A stretch of 64,000 nucleotides of DNA from Prochlorococcus sp. RS04 (GCF_001989455.1 NZ_CP018346.1:1550001-1614000); one strand, 5' to 3'; counted from the first letter of the stretch, positions 1 through 8,511 are shown. Program-made: numbers and translations. Notes: generated by a model from the sequence alone, not told the origin.

Positions 1-386
1 GCAAGTTTTCGATCTTTAATTAAAGCACTGCCTCCACCTTTTTTTGCAATTTTTTTTACTGGACATCCCATATTTATATCAATTAAGAAAGCTCCAGAGT
101 CCTCAGCTTGTTTCGCAGCTTCAGAAACTGCATATGGCCTATTATCAAATATTTGTACTCCAATTGGACCTTCTTCTAAATCTATTTGATTGATTTTTTG
201 TGTGCCATATCCTTTTTTAAGACTTGTGGCATTTATCATTTCTGTAAAAAGTAAAGAGTTTGGAGCCCATTTACGTACAAGTCGTCTAAAAATGTTATCT
301 GTAACTCCTGCTAATGGCGATAGCATTACCTTACTCGTAATTATCCTGTTAATTCCCCTTCCTTTTAGTCTTATATTTGAAGACAT
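1..386 (-). CDS. dus: tRNA-dihydrouridine synthase (Dus family), N-terminal part
   Basis: Reduces uridines in the D-loop of tRNA to dihydrouridine using FMN and NADPH. The frame reads leftward from ATG at 384-386 and runs off the window edge, so only the first 128 or so residues are present. Visible are the flavin-barrel start VMLSPLAGVTDNIFRRL, the TEMINA segment, and IDINMGCPVKKIAKKGGGSALIKD, which matches the Dus signature (N-GCP-K near the catalytic Cys, then the G-G/A-AL loop). The expected catalytic Cys lies further on and is outside the window. The subfamily (DusA or DusB/NifR3 type) cannot be settled from this part. Confidence 0.9.
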   Translation of the reverse strand, partial: MSSNIRLKGRGINRIITSKVMLSPLAGVTDNIFRRLVRKWAPNSLLFTEMINATSLKKGYGTQKINQIDLEEGPIGVQIFDNRPYAVSEAAKQAEDSGAFLIDINMGCPVKKIAKKGGGSALIKDRKL

Positions 387-556
387 ATAATTTAAATTTA
401 TTTAATCTTTGTTTATTATAAATTCAGATATAGAGCTGATTTTATGTTTTCTATTTATTTCTTAATTTATAATAAGTGCTTTTACTTAAAAAGGCCTAAT
501 TGATTTTTTTTTTTGCTAGTTTATGTTGAGTTGAAATTTAAAAAGGAAATTTTTTC

Positions 557-949
557 TTGTTTATATTAGTATCTATTTTTCTTCCAATAATTATTTTTAT
601 TGCACCTATAAATGTAAATGCTATACAAGGTAATTTAGATTTATCAAGTGCTCAAACTTCAGTAGGCAAAAGATTTGCTAAAGTTTTTTGTGATGCTAAG
701 AGGGAAGGTTTAGATTCTGATTTTGCTAGTGAATATGCTTTGAATAATACATATTTGAAATTTGTAGCATTTCCAGATGATGACGAATATTTGGCTGATT
801 TATGGCACTTCACTCATAATAATATATTAGATAATTGTGGTGAATTTGTAGATATAAATGATCTAAAAGACCTAGAGATTTTTTTTAAAGAAGAAGGTTT
901 AATTGCATCAAATAGGGAACTATATTTACCAACTTTTGAGAATAATTAG
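557..949 (+). CDS. small exported two-cysteine protein, function unknown
   Basis: A 130-residue protein starting at TTG, with AAAGGA at 542-547 as a plausible ribosome binding site. Residues 1-22 form a signal peptide ending near VNA. The mature part has two Cys about 50 residues apart: one in RFAKVFCDAKREG and one in ILDNCGEF. The same layout occurs in the protein at 19753-20154 and more loosely at 22194-22421, so these look like members of one divergent family of small exported proteins. A structural disulfide is a reasonable inference. No enzymatic motif is seen. Confidence 0.75.
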   Translation: MFILVSIFLPIIIFIAPINVNAIQGNLDLSSAQTSVGKRFAKVFCDAKREGLDSDFASEYALNNTYLKFVAFPDDDEYLADLWHFTHNNILDNCGEFVDINDLKDLEIFFKEEGLIASNRELYLPTFENN

Positions 950-996
950 ATTAAATTTTTAGCATGTACTAAAATATAAATAGAATATGAAATTTT

Positions 997-1635
997 ATGA
1001 AACTATTAGGTTTAAATTCACCTGAAATATTCATAATATTAGTAATTTTGCTTTCAATTTTAGGTCCAAAAAGAGTTGAAAAAGGTTTCTTATTATTCAA
1101 AAAACTATTAAAGTTCCTCTTAAGTAAAGATGAAGATCAAAGCTCAGCAAATTCACAAGTAAAATCAGAGGAACCAGAAGAAAGTGAGGTTAAAGAAGAA
1201 ACAATAGAGTCAGAGGTAAAATCAGAGGAACCAGAAGAAAGAGAAGTTAAAGAAGAAACAATAGAGTCAGAAGTAAAATCAGAGGAACCAGAAGAAAGTG
1301 AGGTTAAAGAAGAAACAATAGAGTCAGAGGTAAAATCAGAGGAACCAGAAGAAAGAGAAGTTAAAGAAGAAACAATAGAGTCAGAAGTAAAATCAGAGGA
1401 ACCAGAAGAAAGAGAAGTTAAAGATGAAATAATAGAGCCAGAAGTAAAATCAGAGGAACCAGAAGAAAGAGAAGTTAAAGATGAAATAATAGAGCCAGAA
1501 GTAAAATCAGAGGAACCAGAAGAAAGAGAAGTTAAAGATGAAATAATAGAGCCAGAGGTAAAATCAATTAAACCTAAAAAAAGAACTGTTAAAGATGAAA
1601 TAATAGACGTAGAAGTTGATTCTGATAATAAATAA
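997..1635 (+). CDS. TatA/TatB-like membrane protein with acidic tandem-repeat tail
   Basis: The N-terminus (NSPEIFIILVILLSILGPKRVEKG) has the form of the TatA/TatB/Hcf106 transmembrane helix, with a short hydrophobic stretch, a GPKR hinge and an amphipathic K/L-rich helix (residues 23-45). From residue 55 to 206 the protein consists of eight 19-residue units of the type VKSEEPEEREVKEETIESE, strongly acidic and probably unstructured or helical. The last unit is diverged. TatA and TatB tails are normally short and variable, so this is either an atypical Tat component or a Tat-derived protein with another role. It sits alone, followed by a bidirectional hairpin. Confidence 0.7.
   Translation: MKLLGLNSPEIFIILVILLSILGPKRVEKGFLLFKKLLKFLLSKDEDQSSANSQVKSEEPEESEVKEETIESEVKSEEPEEREVKEETIESEVKSEEPEESEVKEETIESEVKSEEPEEREVKEETIESEVKSEEPEEREVKDEIIEPEVKSEEPEEREVKDEIIEPEVKSEEPEEREVKDEIIEPEVKSIKPKKRTVKDEIIDVEVDSDNK
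1159..1614 (+). repeat. 57-bp in-frame tandem repeat, eight copies
   Basis: Eight consecutive 57-bp units beginning GTAAAATC. Units 1 and 3 are identical at DNA level and so are units 2 and 4, so these four form a duplicated 114-bp pair. Units 5, 6 and 7 are a second subtype (KDEIIEPE endings) and differ by at most one base. Unit 8 is diverged. The array keeps the reading frame. Confidence 0.95.
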
Positions 1636-1677
1636 GATTTAAAGTAAATAAAAGGATACAGGCCAAGCTTGAATCTT

Positions 1678-1713
1678 AAAAAAAGGAAATTTTAGGATAA
1701 TTTCCTTTTTTTT
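1678..1713. terminator. bidirectional Rho-independent terminator
   Basis: AAAAAAAGGAAATT, a short loop, then AATTTCCTTTTTTTT. The stem has A-runs and T-runs on both sides, so it can end the TatA/B-like gene on the + strand and the glutathione peroxidase on the - strand. Confidence 0.8.
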
Positions 1714-1769
1714 GAATTAAGTATAAAAGTCTTATTTTTAATATTTTAATTTGAATTATAAGAAGGTTT

Positions 1770-2249
1770 TTATGAATCTAAAGCTACTTCTATGGCTGCG
1801 ATTAAGTTTTCGTCAAATGGTTTAACACCTGGCTTGAATCTTGCAATTACTTTACTATCTTTCCCTATCAGAAACTTCTCGAAGTTCCATTCAACATCTC
1901 CTACAGGTTCAGTTTTGTTAAGGGTTGTGTATGGTTCTGTGGTGCTGCCTTTGGCATGAACTTTTTCATAGATTTCAAACTTAACTCCATATTTTGTTGT
2001 GCAAAAATCTTGTATTTCTGAAAGAGAGTCGGGTTCTTGTTTTCCAAAATCATTACAAGGAAATGCAAGTATTCTTAGGCCTTTGCTTGAATATAAATCA
2101 TGTAGCTTTTGAAGATCCTCATATTGAGCGGTATTCCCGCAATAACTAGCTACATTAACAACTAAAATTACTTCCCCTGAATATTCACCTAGTTTTATGG
2201 ATGATCCGTCTGCGGAAAGAACAGTAGTATTTTGTACGTCAACTTGCAT
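1770..2249 (-). CDS. glutathione peroxidase family protein
   Basis: A thioredoxin-fold peroxidase that reduces H2O2 or lipid hydroperoxides. All 159 residues expected for the small monomeric bacterial/plant type are present. The peroxidatic Cys is at residue 37 in NVASYCGNT (Cys, not selenocysteine). The partner Gln is in the FPCNDFGKQEP block and the Trp in EWNFEKFLI, completing the catalytic tetrad region. The second Cys in FPCNDFG and the one in DFCTTKYG are candidates for the resolving Cys, so the enzyme probably uses thioredoxin, as known for plant-type members. It is transcribed alone and ends at the bidirectional hairpin. Confidence 0.93.
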   Translation of the reverse strand: MQVDVQNTTVLSADGSSIKLGEYSGEVILVVNVASYCGNTAQYEDLQKLHDLYSSKGLRILAFPCNDFGKQEPDSLSEIQDFCTTKYGVKFEIYEKVHAKGSTTEPYTTLNKTEPVGDVEWNFEKFLIGKDSKVIARFKPGVKPFDENLIAAIEVALDS

Positions 2250-2394
2250 GTCTAAAAAAATTCACCCCTTGAAGATAACATTGTATAGACTTTATTGTGT
2301 TTAATTTATATGGTAGTTTTGTTTATTTCTTTTATAAGTTTTAATTTTTCATCTATTAAACCATTTATAATTAATATTATTAATCAGTTTAAAT

Positions 2395-2637
2395 TTGGAC
2401 CCTTTAGACCCACTTACTGAAATTATATATTCCGGTCAAGGATTTTCATCTGCAATTGCTTTAGAAAGAATTATTTGGGCAATGATTGGAATCTTTTTTT
2501 TGGGATCAATTTCAAGATCAATAACTAATAGTATTCGAAGTCAAAATTGGTTTGGTAGAAATTTTTTATTTAGTTATTCTAAAGATAAAAAAATTACAGA
2601 TGATAAATCTTCACAACCTTTTGGTGATGAGGAATAA
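2395..2637 (+). CDS. small membrane protein, function unknown
   Basis: An 80-residue protein with a TTG start (MDPLDPLTEIIYSG). One hydrophobic helix spans about residues 20-42 (ALERIIWAMIGIFFLGSI), followed by a polar tail. It ends 11 bases before purT and probably shares its transcript. No family is recognised. No good ribosome binding site precedes the start, so the N-terminus is uncertain. Confidence 0.7.
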   Translation: MDPLDPLTEIIYSGQGFSSAIALERIIWAMIGIFFLGSISRSITNSIRSQNWFGRNFLFSYSKDKKITDDKSSQPFGDEE

Positions 2638-2648
2638 GTTTTATATAT

Positions 2649-3824
2649 ATGAAAGAATCAATTTTTTCTAAAAAGAGAATTTTGTTACTTGGTAGTGGCG
2701 AGCTTGGAAAAGAATTAGTAATAGAATCCAAAAGATTAGGATTAGAAGTTATTGCAATTGATCGATATGAAAAAGCTCCGGCAATGCAAGTTGCTGATTA
2801 TTCAAGAGTAATTGATATGGGAGATAAAAATATTTTAAAAAATGTCATAAAAGAATTTAAGCCTGATTATGTTGTTCCAGAAATAGAGGCACTTTCAATT
2901 GAAGCCCTAAAAGAACTCGAGGATGAAGGATTCAATATTGTTCCCAACGCTAGGACTGTAGAAATTACAATGAATAGAGATAAAATTAGAGACTTAGCTT
3001 CTAAAGATTTAAAAATTAAAACTGCAAAGTTTGATTATATTTTTGAATTTGATGATTTAGAAAAAAAAGCAGATGAAATTGGATTCCCACTTTTACTTAA
3101 GCCTTTAATGAGCTCTTCAGGAAAAGGGCAGAGTTTGGTTGAAACAAAAAATGATTTACAAAATGCTTGGAAACAGGCACAAGCAAATTCAAGAGGAAAG
3201 GTTAAGGGTGTAATTATTGAAGAATTTATTAATTTTGATTTTGAGTTTACTCTTTTATCTGTAAGAAAAGAAAATGGTGAAAATATTTTTTGTTTACCAA
3301 TTGGACATCTTCAATCTAATGGAGACTATCAATGTAGTTGGCAACCCTTAGAGATCAAGAAGTCCTTAATTATTGAAGCTAAGAGAATGACAAGTAGAAT
3401 ATTAAATAATCTTAATGGAGCTGGATTATACGGAGTAGAATTTTTTATAAAAGGAAGTGAGGTTATATTTTCAGAATTATCTCCCAGACCACACGACACT
3501 GGTATGGTTACATTAGTTAGTCAAAATATTAATGAATTTGAATTACATTTAAGGGCTTTTTTAAATTTACCAATACCGCGTATAGATCTAATAGAGCCCT
3601 CTGCAACCAGAGTTATACTCTCAAACCAAGAGTATCCTAATCCTATTTATGAGGGTCTTAATGAAGCTTTAGAATTTGAAAAGACCAAAGTGCTGATATT
3701 TGGCAAACCAGTTTCCAGAAAAGGCAGAAGAATGGGTGTTGTTCTCTCATCAAATTCTGACATTAATTTGGCTAGAAAAAATGCAGATGAAGCTGCTCTT
3801 AAAATAAAAGTCAGTACTACATAA
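2649..3824 (+). CDS. purT: formate-dependent phosphoribosylglycinamide formyltransferase (GAR transformylase 2)
   Basis: Makes formyl-GAR from GAR, formate and ATP in the third step of purine synthesis, independently of folate. The 391 residues equal the usual PurT length. It opens with the N-terminal nucleotide-fold segment ILLLGSGELGKELVIESKRLG, followed by the ATP-grasp domain (PLLLKPLMSSSGKGQSLV), the GVIIEEFINFDFEFTLL segment, and the metal-binding ELSPRPHDTGMVTL motif near residue 280. The C-terminal lid (SATRVILSNQE onward) is intact. The only close upstream gene is the small membrane protein 11 bases before it. Confidence 0.96.
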   Translation: MKESIFSKKRILLLGSGELGKELVIESKRLGLEVIAIDRYEKAPAMQVADYSRVIDMGDKNILKNVIKEFKPDYVVPEIEALSIEALKELEDEGFNIVPNARTVEITMNRDKIRDLASKDLKIKTAKFDYIFEFDDLEKKADEIGFPLLLKPLMSSSGKGQSLVETKNDLQNAWKQAQANSRGKVKGVIIEEFINFDFEFTLLSVRKENGENIFCLPIGHLQSNGDYQCSWQPLEIKKSLIIEAKRMTSRILNNLNGAGLYGVEFFIKGSEVIFSELSPRPHDTGMVTLVSQNINEFELHLRAFLNLPIPRIDLIEPSATRVILSNQEYPNPIYEGLNEALEFEKTKVLIFGKPVSRKGRRMGVVLSSNSDINLARKNADEAALKIKVSTT

Positions 3825-3917
3825 ATATTAAATAAAAATAACGAAAAAAATACTTATTTCCTTTGTTTTTGTTAAGTGTCTCTCTGAGTATTATTTAAAT
3901 ATGTTCTCTCTTTCTCA

Positions 3918-4118
3918 ATGATAGAAAATTATAAAGGTTGGGATATAACTTTAAATTGGGATAATAAAAATTATCTCGAGAGGGATACTACTAAAAATAA
4001 TTTTTTTAATCAAAAGGAAAAATGGATTGGGGTTCACTTAAATGGTGAAAAAATCTATGGCTCTTCTCTGAAAGAAATTAGACATATTATTGATTACCCT
4101 AGCTTGCATGCAAGGTAG
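3918..4118 (+). CDS. conserved small protein, function unknown
   Basis: A 66-residue soluble protein (MIENYKGWDITLNWDN...) rich in aromatic and charged residues, without signal or membrane segment. The end of the coding region is overlaid by a strong inverted repeat that includes the stop codon. No family is recognised. Confidence 0.6.
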   Translation: MIENYKGWDITLNWDNKNYLERDTTKNNFFNQKEKWIGVHLNGEKIYGSSLKEIRHIIDYPSLHAR

Positions 4119-4122
4119 GGTA
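4095..4122. repeat. 28-bp inverted repeat across a stop codon
   Basis: TACCCTA-G-CTTGCA/TGCAAG-G-TAGGGTA: 13 of 14 positions pair, with one G-G mismatch. It lies between the converging genes at 3918-4118 (+) and 4133-4294 (-). No T-run follows on either strand, so it is not a standard intrinsic terminator, but a hairpin at this spot could protect or end both messages. Confidence 0.75.
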
Positions 4123-4132
4123 AAAGATTTTA

Positions 4133-4294
4133 TTAATTATCCTGATTATTTTCATTATCTTCAATTAGTTCATTAGCAAGTTTTCTTAAATCTCCCTTAA
4201 TCGAGACCCATGTAAAGGCAATTATAAAAATTGAAGCAGATATTGCAACAGTGATTTTTTCGACAGGGGACATTCCAAGTGCAATAGCAAACAT
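4133..4294 (-). CDS. small single-helix membrane protein
   Basis: A 53-residue reading frame from ATG at 4292-4294 (MFAIALGMSPVEKITVAISA...). One transmembrane helix spans about residues 13-32 (ITVAISASIFIIAFTWV), followed by a cytosolic-looking acidic tail ending EDNENNQDN. The frame stays open a few codons upstream, so the true N-terminus may be slightly longer. No family is assigned. Confidence 0.6.
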   Translation of the reverse strand: MFAIALGMSPVEKITVAISASIFIIAFTWVSIKGDLRKLANELIEDNENNQDN

Positions 4295-4459
4295 TTCAAA
4301 CCAAATACTAATTTTTTATTATATTGAATTTTTTTAAATAGTTAGAAACAATTTTTTTTTTGCAATGATATTTAATTAATCAAAATATAATAAATAAAAT
4401 TTAAATTACTTATTTTATTTATTGTTTCTGATTTCAATTTTATTCAGTAAGATTAAATT

Positions 4460-4681
4460 ATGGAAAAAAAAAAGTGCCCCCAATGTAAAAATTTAATTTT
4501 AAATACTTCTCCAACATGTTTATATTGTGGTAGACCTAATAAATTTATAACTAAGGAATACGTAAATAAAAAGTGGAATAGAGATAATAATAAAAATGTA
4601 TTTGATTATATTTTTATTAATAAGTATATTGTATTTATTTTATTATTAATATTTACAATCGTTATTATTAAATTTATTTAA
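4460..4681 (+). CDS. zinc-ribbon membrane protein
   Basis: 73 residues. The N-terminus has a compact zinc ribbon with two Cys pairs (CPQCKN at 6-9 and CLYCGR), as in the zinc-ribbon families seen at the start of many small membrane proteins. The C-terminus (about residues 52-72) is one hydrophobic helix. It lies alone, converging with pepN. A metal-binding or regulatory role is inferred; the partner is unknown. Confidence 0.75.
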   Translation: MEKKKCPQCKNLILNTSPTCLYCGRPNKFITKEYVNKKWNRDNNKNVFDYIFINKYIVFILLLIFTIVIIKFI

Positions 4682-4694
4682 ATATCATCAAAAA

Positions 4695-7301
4695 TCACTC
4701 TATTATTGCATCTAAAACTTCTTTTGTATTTTTTGATAGTTTATTTTTTTTAATCTCCTTTATTGTTTCTATCATATTACTTTTGTAAGGTTCTGAATAA
4801 TAATTATATCTACTAAATACTTTTATAAAACGGGAAATTACTATTGGATTTAATTTATCAAATTCAATTATCTTTTTTGCAATATATTTATAACCAGAAC
4901 CATTAATCGCATGAAAAGTACTATTTCTTGTTACGAATGTATTTAATATAGCTCTTAAAGTGTTTGGCGATTTTGAATCAAAAAACTTATTTTCAAATAA
5001 TTTTTCAATAATGCTTGTTTTTTCATCAATTTCTATAGATGCATTAAATGAGAACCAACTATCCAAAACGACACTATTATTTTTCCATTTATTGAAGAAT
5101 ATATTTGAAATAATTTTTCTTTCAGGACAATTAATTCTACTGAAAGAATTCATTGCAGCTTTTGCTAGCGTCATAGAATTACTATCGACATAATTAATTA
5201 TTGTGCCTTTAATTTCCCTATCATCACTGCTTAAGAGTAGTTTCCAAATAGTTTCGATTAGTTTTCTTTCATTTTTACCTTCTGGCCAAACTTTATCTAG
5301 ATTTTTCTCTATTTCTTGGAGCTTACAATGTAATTCTTCTTTTAATTTGGTACCGAATAAATGATTTAATTCGTCAATAGTTTTATATATCTTTAAAGGG
5401 TCTATATTTTCTATCTCCGATTCAATTTCAGCAAATGTCGGAATACTTAGTAATTCTGATAAAAGGGATAAATTAATATCTTTATTTTTTATAAATGTTA
5501 TTAAGGTGCTTATTAATTTATTTTCAATTTTATGATCTGGTTTTTCATCTAATCTGCATAAAATAATTTTTTTATAAAATACTTTTACAGTATTAGTTAG
5601 TGTAAAAAAATCTTTTTCATATTCTAAGATTAAAAATTTTTCATCCAAGGTAGTGTCTGATTCCCACTCAACAGGTGAAGAGAATTCGCGAAAATAAGTT
5701 ACTAAAGGAATTTGGATGTGAGATCTTAAATTTCTAAAAATGAATTCTTGTTTTTTTGTTTTTAAAACAACTGTTTTTTCTATCGTTATATTATCACCGC
5801 AATATATAGCCAGATTTATAGGAATTATTAGTGGTAAATCATTATATGGGTTCTTCTTTATTGGATTACTTTGTGAGGCTTCAATTGTAAGTTTTTCTCC
5901 TGTTTGATCCCAGATTCTCTTGAATTTAATTTTTGGAGTTCCATTTTGCTTGTACCAGATTTTAAACTTTTCAGGATCAATTTCCTTATTGTGCTCTAAA
6001 ATTTTATCGACAAATTGGTCTATTGTTGCTGCCTTTCCATCATATGTTGAGATGTAATTACTAAATCCCCTATAGAAATTTTCATCTTTTACAAGCTTAT
6101 TAAGCATTCTAATTATTTCTGCACCTTTCTCGTAAATCGTGGTCGTATAGAAATTGTCTATTTCTTGGTATCTCTCTGGCATTACAGGATGTGATGTTGG
6201 ACCAGAATCCTCTCTAAATTGACTTCTCCTAAGAAATTTCGCATCATCAAGTCTCTTGATTTCGCAATTATGAACATCTGCAGTGAATTGTTGATCTCTG
6301 AATACTGTTAAGCCCTCTTTTAGAGATAGTTGAAACCAATCCCTACAAGTCACTCTATTCCCCGTCCAATTATGGAAGTATTCATGGGCGATCACGCCCT
6401 CAATTCTTTCTAATTCTTCATCAGTTGTTGTTTCAGAATTAGCGAGTATTAGTTTTGAGTTGAAAATATTGAGACTTTTATTTTCCATTGCTCCCATATT
6501 AAAGTGCCTGACTGCAACAATATTGAATAATGACAAATCGTATTCAAGGTTATATTTATCCTCGTCCCACTTCATAGATTTCTGTAATGAACTTATTGCA
6601 TGTTGAACATATTTTTCATCGCCATATTCAACATAAATATTTATTTTTACTTTTTTATTCGATTTTGTTATGAAATTGTCTTTTACACAATTAAGTTTTC
6701 CTGCTACCAATGCAAATAGATATGAGGGTTTCGGATATGGGTCTTCCCAAATTATTTCATGTCGATTATTTGCAAGATTATTTTCTTTTACGACGTTACC
6801 ATTTGAAAGTAAGACAGGGTAATCATTTTTGTCTGCCTCAATTCTCACGGTGTATTTGCTTAGAATATCAGGCCTATCAGAGTGAAAACTTATCCTTCTA
6901 AATCCCTCCGCCTCACATTGCGTAGTTATAATCCCATTGCTCTCATACATTCCTAAAAGAGATGTATTTTCCTTAGGTTTAATTATGCCTTCTATTTTTA
7001 ATAAAAAATTATCTTTGTTTATATTTTCAATTTTTAAATTATTTTTTTGCTGTTTGTAGTATTCCTTTCCCAGTAGTAAGTCATCTATAAATATTTTTTT
7101 TATTAATATATCTGTACCATCAAGAATTAGATTTCCGGTATTCTTATTTTTTTTAACCAATTTTAGTTTGGTCGTAACATTTACAGCATTTTTCTTAATT
7201 ACGAAGTCCAAAAAGATTTCTGGAATTTCATAATCAAAAACTTTGTAATCTTCAAGTTTTACATATCTTGAAATATTATTTTGGTTTTTTGGATTGTTCA
7301 T
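4695..7301 (-). CDS. pepN: aminopeptidase N (M1 zinc metallopeptidase)
   Basis: Removes N-terminal residues from peptides in the cytosol. At 868 residues it matches the bacterial PepN class. The exopeptidase motif GAMEN is at 270-274. The zinc site HEYFHNWTGN has His306 and His310 as ligands, and Glu329 in SLKEGLTVFRD is the third. The catalytic Tyr region (IYEKGAEIIRML) follows, and the C-terminal helical domain is complete. No signal peptide is present. It is separated by about 50 bases from the next gene on the same strand (start near 7352). Confidence 0.97.
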   Translation of the reverse strand: MNNPKNQNNISRYVKLEDYKVFDYEIPEIFLDFVIKKNAVNVTTKLKLVKKNKNTGNLILDGTDILIKKIFIDDLLLGKEYYKQQKNNLKIENINKDNFLLKIEGIIKPKENTSLLGMYESNGIITTQCEAEGFRRISFHSDRPDILSKYTVRIEADKNDYPVLLSNGNVVKENNLANNRHEIIWEDPYPKPSYLFALVAGKLNCVKDNFITKSNKKVKINIYVEYGDEKYVQHAISSLQKSMKWDEDKYNLEYDLSLFNIVAVRHFNMGAMENKSLNIFNSKLILANSETTTDEELERIEGVIAHEYFHNWTGNRVTCRDWFQLSLKEGLTVFRDQQFTADVHNCEIKRLDDAKFLRRSQFREDSGPTSHPVMPERYQEIDNFYTTTIYEKGAEIIRMLNKLVKDENFYRGFSNYISTYDGKAATIDQFVDKILEHNKEIDPEKFKIWYKQNGTPKIKFKRIWDQTGEKLTIEASQSNPIKKNPYNDLPLIIPINLAIYCGDNITIEKTVVLKTKKQEFIFRNLRSHIQIPLVTYFREFSSPVEWESDTTLDEKFLILEYEKDFFTLTNTVKVFYKKIILCRLDEKPDHKIENKLISTLITFIKNKDINLSLLSELLSIPTFAEIESEIENIDPLKIYKTIDELNHLFGTKLKEELHCKLQEIEKNLDKVWPEGKNERKLIETIWKLLLSSDDREIKGTIINYVDSNSMTLAKAAMNSFSRINCPERKIISNIFFNKWKNNSVVLDSWFSFNASIEIDEKTSIIEKLFENKFFDSKSPNTLRAILNTFVTRNSTFHAINGSGYKYIAKKIIEFDKLNPIVISRFIKVFSRYNYYSEPYKSNMIETIKEIKKNKLSKNTKEVLDAIIE

Positions 7302-7351
7302 CTATACAAAGACGTTCAGAAGTTAAAAAATCTAGAATACTTATTTTGAAA

Positions 7352-7717
7352 TTATAAGTTTGGCTTGTTATCTTCTGTTTCACAAAAATGTGTTTTAACC
7401 TCCCCAGAAGGTAGTAATTCGTATAAAGAAGGATTATTTATGTCAGGCGATCCGTCCTTATTATATTGATACCTCCAGTCCCATTTTTTATCTGTAAAGG
7501 AAATATAATCTTTTCTTAGAGAATATGGGAGCATAAGCTTTTTTTTATTCCAATTAATATTTATAAATGCTCCTGGCTTTAACTCAGATATCTTTTTTAC
7601 TATAGAAAAGTCACCATTAATATTATTTCTCATAACAAGATCAAGCTTTGAATTTTCACATACATAGCTATTATTTAAAGCTAATAAAAGTATTGAGGTA
7701 ATAAAAAATGAATGAAT
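7352..7717 (-). CDS. small exported protein, probable ATT start
   Basis: The first in-frame ATG is at 7631-7633, but the frame stays open upstream and encodes a signal peptide (HSFFITSILLLALNNSYVCE). The only strong ribosome binding site, AAAGGAG at 7726-7732, sits 8 bases before an ATT codon at 7715-7717, and no ATG, GTG or TTG lies in that frame between them. With the ATT start the protein has 121 residues and is exported, possibly with the Cys near the cleavage site. The mature part (NIN-GDFSIVKKISELKPGAF...) is unrecognised and contains a W-D-W-R-Y-Q segment. Confidence 0.65.
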   Translation of the reverse strand: MHSFFITSILLLALNNSYVCENSKLDLVMRNNINGDFSIVKKISELKPGAFININWNKKKLMLPYSLRKDYISFTDKKWDWRYQYNKDGSPDINNPSLYELLPSGEVKTHFCETEDNKPNL

Positions 7718-7725
7718 TTTTTGAG

Positions 7726-7732
7726 CTCCTTT
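7726..7732 (-). promoter_or_regulatory. Shine-Dalgarno that points to an ATT start
   Basis: Reading leftward: AAAGGAG, 8 bases, ATT. It is one of the clearest ribosome binding sites in this AT-rich window, and it decides the start of the gene at 7352-7717. Confidence 0.7.
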
Positions 7733-7788
7733 TAAAGTAGATTTACTTTCAAGCTAAATGACTTAATTAAAGATCTTTTAGGATCGTT

Positions 7789-8511
7789 TTAAATCATAAT
7801 AGATTGCATACTCTTTAGATCTACAAGATTACAATCTAATTCCTCTTCATAATCCTGAACTGAAATAAAATTATTTAAAAAACCTGAATATTTTGCATCT
7901 CCACCTATGGTGCTTGAAAGTATATATTTTGGATTGAATTTGTTAATCAATTTAGGGATTACATCAGCACCTCTTACAAAAGAACCAACTAGGGGTAATT
8001 CTAAATTTTTAGTAGGAGTAATAACTGCATCAAGACTTTGATTGTTTAAATTTTCATCAAGATATCCATGGGGTTCTATATAAAACCCATTATCTAGATC
8101 GTCTTTAACAATATATCCGTTTTCTATTTGTGGCACTGGAGCACCAGCAGTTGCTTCAAAACTTAAATTAAGAAGATTTGTCTTTTCAGTTGGCTTAATC
8201 ACTTTAATTGAACTAAAACCAATTTTTTTTAATGTTTCAACAGCACTTTTAGGGCAAATTATAGGAATATCCTTTCTGAACATTTCTAATGTTGGAACGT
8301 GACAGTGGTCAGGTAATCCTTGGGTTAACAAAATAATATCTATTTTTTTATCTATTGAAATTTCTTCTTCTAATGATCCTTTAAAAAACCACTCACCTGG
8401 AGGAAATATTAAATCTCCCTTGAGCCAAGGATCAATAATTAAATTTGTTTTTTTAAATTTTATAAGCCAACCATTTGAACCAAGGTAGGTCGCTTCAAAA
8501 GTCATTATCAA
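7789..8511 (-). CDS. MBL-fold (metallo-beta-lactamase-like) protein with degenerate metal site
   Basis: 240 residues with the fold signature FEATYLGSNGWLIKFKKTNLIIDPWL and a later G-A-P strand, as in the UlaG-like hydrolase branch. The usual HxHxDH metal motif reads QGLPDHCH at the end of IDIILLTQGLPDHCHV, so the first two His are replaced and only D-H (plus the following His) remain. Whether it still binds metal is open. The first Met may be residue 1 or 3. It is preceded by its own gap and followed by the exported protein. The substrate is unknown. Confidence 0.75.
   Translation of the reverse strand: MIMTFEATYLGSNGWLIKFKKTNLIIDPWLKGDLIFPPGEWFFKGSLEEEISIDKKIDIILLTQGLPDHCHVPTLEMFRKDIPIICPKSAVETLKKIGFSSIKVIKPTEKTNLLNLSFEATAGAPVPQIENGYIVKDDLDNGFYIEPHGYLDENLNNQSLDAVITPTKNLELPLVGSFVRGADVIPKLINKFNPKYILSSTIGGDAKYSGFLNNFISVQDYEEELDCNLVDLKSMQSIMI

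Noticed and set aside
190-390. Rightward open frame across the dus gene
   Set aside because: Fully antisense to a recognised tRNA-dihydrouridine synthase.
1159-1614. Regular repeats that might suggest a CRISPR array
   Set aside because: The units are contiguous 57-bp coding repeats without spacers, and they keep one reading frame.
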